A stretch of 64,000 nt of DNA from RYN-111 sp963760125 (lineage in GTDB: Bacteria; Actinomycetota; Actinomycetes; Mycobacteriales; SCTD01), in contig CAVXBV010000017.1 in the NCBI GenBank assembly GCA_963760125.1, positions 62,001-126,000 of the forward strand. Reading direction: 5' to 3'. Below are positions 59,924 through 64,000 of this stretch, piece after piece. Numbering within the stretch: position 1 is the stretch's first letter; the number at the start of each line of letters is the position of its first letter. Position numbers and translations under genes: made by a program. A model generated the notes under the pieces. That model had not been told where the DNA came from. It saw only the letters and a program-made list of their open reading frames with translations, and made no database searches.

Positions 59924-61272
59924 TGCTCCCGATCACGGCCGAGGACACCCAGCTGCCGCTGACCAGCTTCGGCAACGAGCCGTTCTGGCTCACCATCGGC
60001 AAGGCGCTGTTCGTCTTCGTCCTGCTCGTGGTCCTCACGCTGTTCACGATCGTCTTCGAGCGCAAGGTCGTCTCGTGGATGCAGCAGCGCACCGGCCCCA
60101 ACCGGGTCGGGCCGCGCGGCTACCTCCAGTCCCTCGCTGACGGGCTGAAGCTGGCGCTCAAGGAGGAGATCATCCCGGCGCTGGCGGACAAGCCGGTCTA
60201 CATCCTCGCGCCGATCGTCTCCGCCGTACCCGCGTTCCTCGCCTTCTCCGTCATCCCGTTCGGACCGAAGGTCACCATCAACGGTCACGACACGGCGCTC
60301 CAGCTGACCGACATGCCGATCGGTGTGCTCTTCGTGCTGGCGTGCTCCAGCGTGGGCGTGTTCGGCATCGTGCTCGCCGGGTGGGCCAGCGGGTCGACCT
60401 ACCCCTTGCTCGGCGGGTTGCGGAGCGCGGCCCAGGTGATCTCCTACGAGGTCGCGATGGGCCTGAGCTTCGTCGCGGTCTTCCTCTACGCGGGCTCGCT
60501 GAGCACCAGCGAGATCGTCGCGGCCCAGGGAAGCGAGTCCTTCAGCCTGTTCGGCATCGACGGGATCCCGCGCCCGGGCTGGTTCGTGTTCACGCTGCCG
60601 GTGTCGTTCGTCATCTACGTCATCGCCATGGTCGGGGAGACCAACCGCGCGCCGTTCGACCTCCCCGAGGCCGAGTCGGAGCTGGTCGGTGGGTTCCACA
60701 CCGAGTACACGAGCTTGAAGTTCGCCATGTTCTTCCTGGCGGAGTACATCAACCTCATCACGGTGTCGGCGCTCGCGACGACCCTGTTCCTCGGGGGCTG
60801 GCAGCCGATCTACCCCTTCAGCCGGGTCGAGTGGATGAGCACCGGGTACTTCCCGATCGTCTGGTTCCTGATCAAGGTCGTCGGGTTCATCTTCTTCTTC
60901 ATCTGGCTGCGCGGCACCCTGCCTCGCCTGCGCTACGACCAGTTCATGAAGTTCGGCTGGAAGGTGCTCATCCCGGCCAGCCTGGCCTGGATCATGCTCG
61001 TCGCGGGCATCCGCACCCTCACCGACACGGTGGAGAGCGGGACCACCCGGGCGCTCTACCTGGGCATCGGCATGCTCGTCTGCTTCGCCATCTTCTCTCT
61101 CATCCCGCTCAAGCAGCCCCCCACCGAGGAGGAGCTCGCCGAGCGCGACGCCCCGATCCCGGTCGAGCAGGGCGGCTTCCCCCTGCCGCCCATGGACCTG
61201 GTGGTTCCCCCGACCCCTCGGTCGCTGCAGCTGAGCACCGGTACCCCAGTGGAAGGCGAGCCCCGTGGCTAG
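59920..61272 (+). CDS. nuoH: NADH-quinone oxidoreductase subunit H
   Basis: 450 residues, about eight membrane helices. FERKVVSWMQQRTGPNRVGP, ADGLKLALKEEIIPALADK, VGETNRAPFDLPEAESELVG, GFHTEYTSLKFAMFFLAEYI are the conserved quinone-channel loops. C-terminal 45 residues are a Pro-rich cytoplasmic tail. GTG 59920 overlaps the nuoG stop; ATG 59923 is an alternative. Confidence 0.97.
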   Translation: MMLPITAEDTQLPLTSFGNEPFWLTIGKALFVFVLLVVLTLFTIVFERKVVSWMQQRTGPNRVGPRGYLQSLADGLKLALKEEIIPALADKPVYILAPIVSAVPAFLAFSVIPFGPKVTINGHDTALQLTDMPIGVLFVLACSSVGVFGIVLAGWASGSTYPLLGGLRSAAQVISYEVAMGLSFVAVFLYAGSLSTSEIVAAQGSESFSLFGIDGIPRPGWFVFTLPVSFVIYVIAMVGETNRAPFDLPEAESELVGGFHTEYTSLKFAMFFLAEYINLITVSALATTLFLGGWQPIYPFSRVEWMSTGYFPIVWFLIKVVGFIFFFIWLRGTLPRLRYDQFMKFGWKVLIPASLAWIMLVAGIRTLTDTVESGTTRALYLGIGMLVCFAIFSLIPLKQPPTEEELAERDAPIPVEQGGFPLPPMDLVVPPTPRSLQLSTGTPVEGEPRG

Positions 61273-61768
61273 CATCTTCGACCCCGTGAAGGGCTTCGGG
61301 GTCACCTTCGCGACCATGTTCAAGCCGACGACGACGGAGGAGTACCCCGAGTACGTCCGCCCCGTGCCGCCGCGTTTCCACGGCCGGCACGTGCTGAACC
61401 GGCATCCCGACGGCCTCGAGAAGTGCATCGGCTGCGAGCTGTGCGCGTGGGCCTGCCCGGCGGACGCGATCTACGTCGAGGGCGCGTCCAACACCGACGA
61501 GCACCGCATGTCGCCGGGGGAGCGGTACGCCGCCGTCTACCAGATCAACTACCTGCGCTGCATCTTCTGCGGCCTGTGCATCGAGGCCTGCCCGACCCGG
61601 TCGCTCACCATGACCAACGACTACGAGCTCGCCGACGACAGCCGCGCCGCCCTCATCTTCACCAAGGAGGACCTGCTGGCCCCGCTGCTGGCCGGGATGG
61701 AGCAGCCCCCGCACCCGATGCGCCTGGGCACCACCGACACCGACTACTACACCGGGGGGGCGCAGTGA
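61265..61768 (+). CDS. nuoI: NADH-quinone oxidoreductase subunit I
   Basis: 167 residues. Two ferredoxin-type [4Fe-4S] motifs, CIGCELCAWACPADAIYV and CIFCGLCIEACPTRSLTMTN, binding clusters N6a and N6b. The GTG start overlaps the last eight bases of nuoH, and its stop overlaps nuoJ. Confidence 0.97.
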   Translation: MASIFDPVKGFGVTFATMFKPTTTEEYPEYVRPVPPRFHGRHVLNRHPDGLEKCIGCELCAWACPADAIYVEGASNTDEHRMSPGERYAAVYQINYLRCIFCGLCIEACPTRSLTMTNDYELADDSRAALIFTKEDLLAPLLAGMEQPPHPMRLGTTDTDYYTGGAQ

Positions 61769-62499
61769 CGACCGCTCTGCTGGCCGCGTCCCACACCGGC
61801 GAGACCATCACCTTCTGGATCCTCGCGCCGATCGCCGTGGTCGCGGCCCTGTGCATGGTGCTGGCGAAGAACGCCGTGCACTGCGCGTTGTTCCTCGCCG
61901 CCGTGATGCTCAGCCTCGCCGGGCTGTACGCCCTGCAGGACGCCCCGTTCCTCGCCGCCGTGCAGGTCATCGTCTACACCGGCGCGATCCTCATGCTGTT
62001 CCTGTTCGTCCTCATGCTCGTGGGCGTCGACAGCAGTGACTCGCTGGTCGAGACGCTGCGCGGTCAGCGCGTCGCCGCGATCCTCGTGGGGGCCGGGTTC
62101 GCCGGGCTGCTGATCAGCACGCTCGTCTCCGCGACGACGACCGACCCCGCGGGTCTCGAGCAGGCGAACGCCGACGGCAACGTCGTCGGCATCGCCCGCC
62201 TGCTGTTCACCCGCTACATCTTCGCCTTCGAGATCACCAGCGCGCTCCTCATCACGGCTGCGCTCGGTGCCATGGTGCTGGCGCACAAGGAGCGCCTGGT
62301 GCCACGGCTGACGCAGCGCGAGATGTCCCGGGCGCGCTTCGCCAGCGACCACCCGTTCCCGCTGCCGGGGCCAGGCGTGTTCGCCGCCGGCGACTCGATC
62401 GCCCGAGGCGCTCTGCTCCCCGACGGGACCGTGGCGCCGTCCTCGCTCGCCCCGACGCTCATCGCCCGCGACGGCACCGAGGGGGAGGTGCAGCAGTGA
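61765..62499 (+). CDS. nuoJ: NADH-quinone oxidoreductase subunit J
   Basis: 244 residues. Five membrane helices in the first 180 residues (FWILAPIAVVAALCMVLAKN, HCALFLAAVMLSLAGLYALQ, AAVQVIVYTGAILMLFLFVL). The final 65 residues are a hydrophilic extension (LTQREMSRARFASDHPFPLP). GTG overlaps the nuoI stop, and its own stop overlaps nuoK. Confidence 0.96.
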   Translation: MTTALLAASHTGETITFWILAPIAVVAALCMVLAKNAVHCALFLAAVMLSLAGLYALQDAPFLAAVQVIVYTGAILMLFLFVLMLVGVDSSDSLVETLRGQRVAAILVGAGFAGLLISTLVSATTTDPAGLEQANADGNVVGIARLLFTRYIFAFEITSALLITAALGAMVLAHKERLVPRLTQREMSRARFASDHPFPLPGPGVFAAGDSIARGALLPDGTVAPSSLAPTLIARDGTEGEVQQ

Positions 62500-62795
62500 A
62501 CTCCGACCACTACCTCGTGCTCGCCGCGATCCTGTTCACCATCGGCGCCATCGGCGTCCTCGTGCGGCGCAACGCGATTCTCGTCTTCATGTGCGTCGAG
62601 CTGATGCTCAACTCGGTGAACCTGACCCTCGTCACCTTCAGCCGGCAGAACGGCACGCTGGACGGCCAGATCATGGCCTTCTTCGTCATGGTCGTCGCCG
62701 CGGCTGAGGTCGTCGTCGGCCTGGCGATCATCATGAGCATCTTCCGCACCCGTCGCTCGGCCTCGGTCGACGACGCCAACCTGCTCAAGTACTAG
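62496..62795 (+). CDS. nuoK: NADH-quinone oxidoreductase subunit K
   Basis: 99 residues, three membrane helices, MrpC-like. NAILVFMCVELMLNSVNLTL contains the conserved Glu of the proton channel; MAFFVMVVAAAEVVVGLAII holds the second. GTG overlaps nuoJ. Confidence 0.97.
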   Translation: MNSDHYLVLAAILFTIGAIGVLVRRNAILVFMCVELMLNSVNLTLVTFSRQNGTLDGQIMAFFVMVVAAAEVVVGLAIIMSIFRTRRSASVDDANLLKY

Positions 62796-62805
62796 GGGAC
62801 CCTTC

Positions 62806-64000
62806 GTGAACTTCTTGGCCAGCGGGCTGACCGCCGCCGAGCAGGTGGAGTACGTGCCGGCCTCCGGTGTGTTCTCGAGCCTGTGGCTGCTGCTCGCCCT
62901 CCCGGCTGCCGGGGCGGCGATCCTGCTGCTGTCCGGCAAGCGGTCCACCACCTGGGGTCCCTACCTCGCCACCGCCCTCACCGGCCTGGCGTTCGTCTAC
63001 GGCCTCGTCAGCTTCTTCGCCCTGCGCAGTGAGGACGAGGCGTCCCGGCAGATCAGCCGGCACCTGTTCTCCTGGATCCCCGTGGGCAGGTTCCAGGTCG
63101 ACGCCGGTCTGCTCTACGACCCGCTGAGCGCGACGTTCGTCCTGCTCATCACCGGGGTCGGCTTCCTGATCCACGTCTACTCGCTCGGCTACATGGAGCA
63201 CGACCCGCGCAAGAAGACCTTCTTCGCCTACCTGAACCTGTTCGTCGCGGCCATGCTCCTGCTGGTCCTGGGCAACAGCTTCCTCGCGCTGTACGTCGGT
63301 TGGGAGGGCGTCGGCCTCGCGTCGTACCTGCTCATCGCCTTCTGGTACCACAAGCCGGAGGCGGCCACTGCCGCCAAGAAGGCGTTCATCGCCAACCGCG
63401 TGGGCGACGTCGGCCTGAGCCTCGCCATCATGATCATGTTCGCCGCCCTCGGGACGACCTCCTACGAAGACGTGTTCTCCAGCCCCGGTCTCGCCGGCGG
63501 TACGGCGACCGCGATCGGCCTGATGTTGCTGCTCGGTGCCTGCGGCAAGTCCGGCCAGTTCCCGCTGCAGACGTGGCTGCCCGACGCCATGGAGGGCCCG
63601 ACCCCGGTCTCAGCGCTCATCCACGCGGCCACCATGGTCACCGCCGGCGTCTACCTGATCGCCCGCAGCACCCCGGTGTTCAGTGCGAGCCCGGACGCGC
63701 AGACGGTCGTCATGATCATCGGTGCGATCACGATCGTGATCGGCGCCGTCATCGGTTGCGCCTACGACGACATCAAGAAGGTCCTGGCCTACTCGACCGT
63801 GAGCCAGATCGGCTACATGTTCCTCGCGGTCGGGATCCCGGGCGCCGGCGCCATCGCGATCCTGCACCTGCTGACCCACGGCTTCTTCAAGGCCTGCATG
63901 TTCCTGTCGGCCGGGTCGGTCATGCACGGGATGGGCGACCAGGTCGACATGCGCCGCTTCGGCGGGCTCCGGACCTCCATGCCGATCACCTTCGGGTGCT
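62806..64000 (+). CDS. nuoL: NADH-quinone oxidoreductase subunit L, 3' truncated by the window
   Basis: Open from GTG 62806 to the window edge (about 398 residues of an expected 620 or more). Antiporter-like proton channel: DPLSATFVLLITGVGFLIHV, LYVGWEGVGLASYLLIAFWY with the key Glu, GKSGQFPLQTWLPDAMEGPT with the channel Lys, PVSALIHAATMVTAGVYLIA, and LLTHGFFKACMFLSAGSVMH. Ten bases after nuoK. Confidence 0.96.
   Translation, partial: MNFLASGLTAAEQVEYVPASGVFSSLWLLLALPAAGAAILLLSGKRSTTWGPYLATALTGLAFVYGLVSFFALRSEDEASRQISRHLFSWIPVGRFQVDAGLLYDPLSATFVLLITGVGFLIHVYSLGYMEHDPRKKTFFAYLNLFVAAMLLLVLGNSFLALYVGWEGVGLASYLLIAFWYHKPEAATAAKKAFIANRVGDVGLSLAIMIMFAALGTTSYEDVFSSPGLAGGTATAIGLMLLLGACGKSGQFPLQTWLPDAMEGPTPVSALIHAATMVTAGVYLIARSTPVFSASPDAQTVVMIIGAITIVIGAVIGCAYDDIKKVLAYSTVSQIGYMFLAVGIPGAGAIAILHLLTHGFFKACMFLSAGSVMHGMGDQVDMRRFGGLRTSMPITFGC

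Overview
The window is a contiguous piece of a high-GC (about 70 % or more by eye) Actinomycetota chromosome. GTG starts are frequent, ATGA/GTGA stop-start overlaps join genes within operons, and many first genes look leaderless. The gene content is that of a respiring, probably morphologically complex actinomycete. It has a BldN-type ECF sigma factor with its RsbN-type anti-sigma factor, a BldC homologue, a Rex redox regulator, the classical menaquinone (Men) pathway, cytochrome c biogenesis and complex I. I cannot fix the genus from sequence alone. There are no tRNA or rRNA genes, no CRISPR and no mobile elements. As far as I recall, the hem/rex/bldN block and the ccs/men/nuo block lie in two separate places in Streptomyces; here they adjoin.

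Layout. 0-2.4 kb: sugar-phosphate isomerase, methyltransferase and haloalkane dehalogenase, all broken by single-base indels. 2.4-7 kb: proline dehydrogenase, proC, a secreted M36 metalloprotease and acuC. 7-10.6 kb: a small HTH protein, the 32-residue ribosomal protein bS22, a SAM hydroxide adenosyltransferase, an SDR protein and an acyltransferase. 10.6-15.7 kb, minus strand: a HAD phosphatase with an internal amber codon, an LPRTG surface protein, rsbN and bldN. 15.9-20.1 kb: a class A PBP, an acyl-CoA ligase and a glutaredoxin-like protein. 20.1-27.7 kb: the rex-hemA-hemC-hemD-hemB block, then hemL and a histidine phosphatase. 27.7-30.3 kb: a 27-bp tandem repeat, a GNAT acetyltransferase and a secreted CocE-type hydrolase. 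30.4-34.2 kb: TlpA-CcdA-ResB-CcsB. 34.2-40.5 kb: small membrane and regulatory genes, BldC, a second LPRTG protein, a family-A polymerase and NfeD/SPFH. 40.5-51 kb: menaquinone synthesis (menE-menA-membrane protein, menB, menC-menD, menF, menG). 51-64 kb: a MenJ-like reductase followed by nuoA-nuoL, with nuoL cut by the window end.

The genes form a coherent respiratory programme. Heme (hemA, C, D, B, L) feeds the cytochromes, whose c-type members are matured by TlpA/CcdA/ResB/CcsB. Menaquinone made by the Men enzymes accepts electrons from complex I. Two near-consensus Rex operators, one before rex-hem and one before the MenJ-like gene and nuo, suggest that the NADH/NAD+ ratio controls both supply lines together. 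At least thirteen genes carry a -10 hexamer exactly six bases before the start codon, the signature of leaderless mRNAs.

Quality caution. Twelve single-base indels and one in-frame stop fall in three clusters (0.5-2.1, 10.9-12.0 and 49.8-52.1 kb), while about 38 kb between the last two clusters shows none. Products in those clusters should be read as reconstructed.
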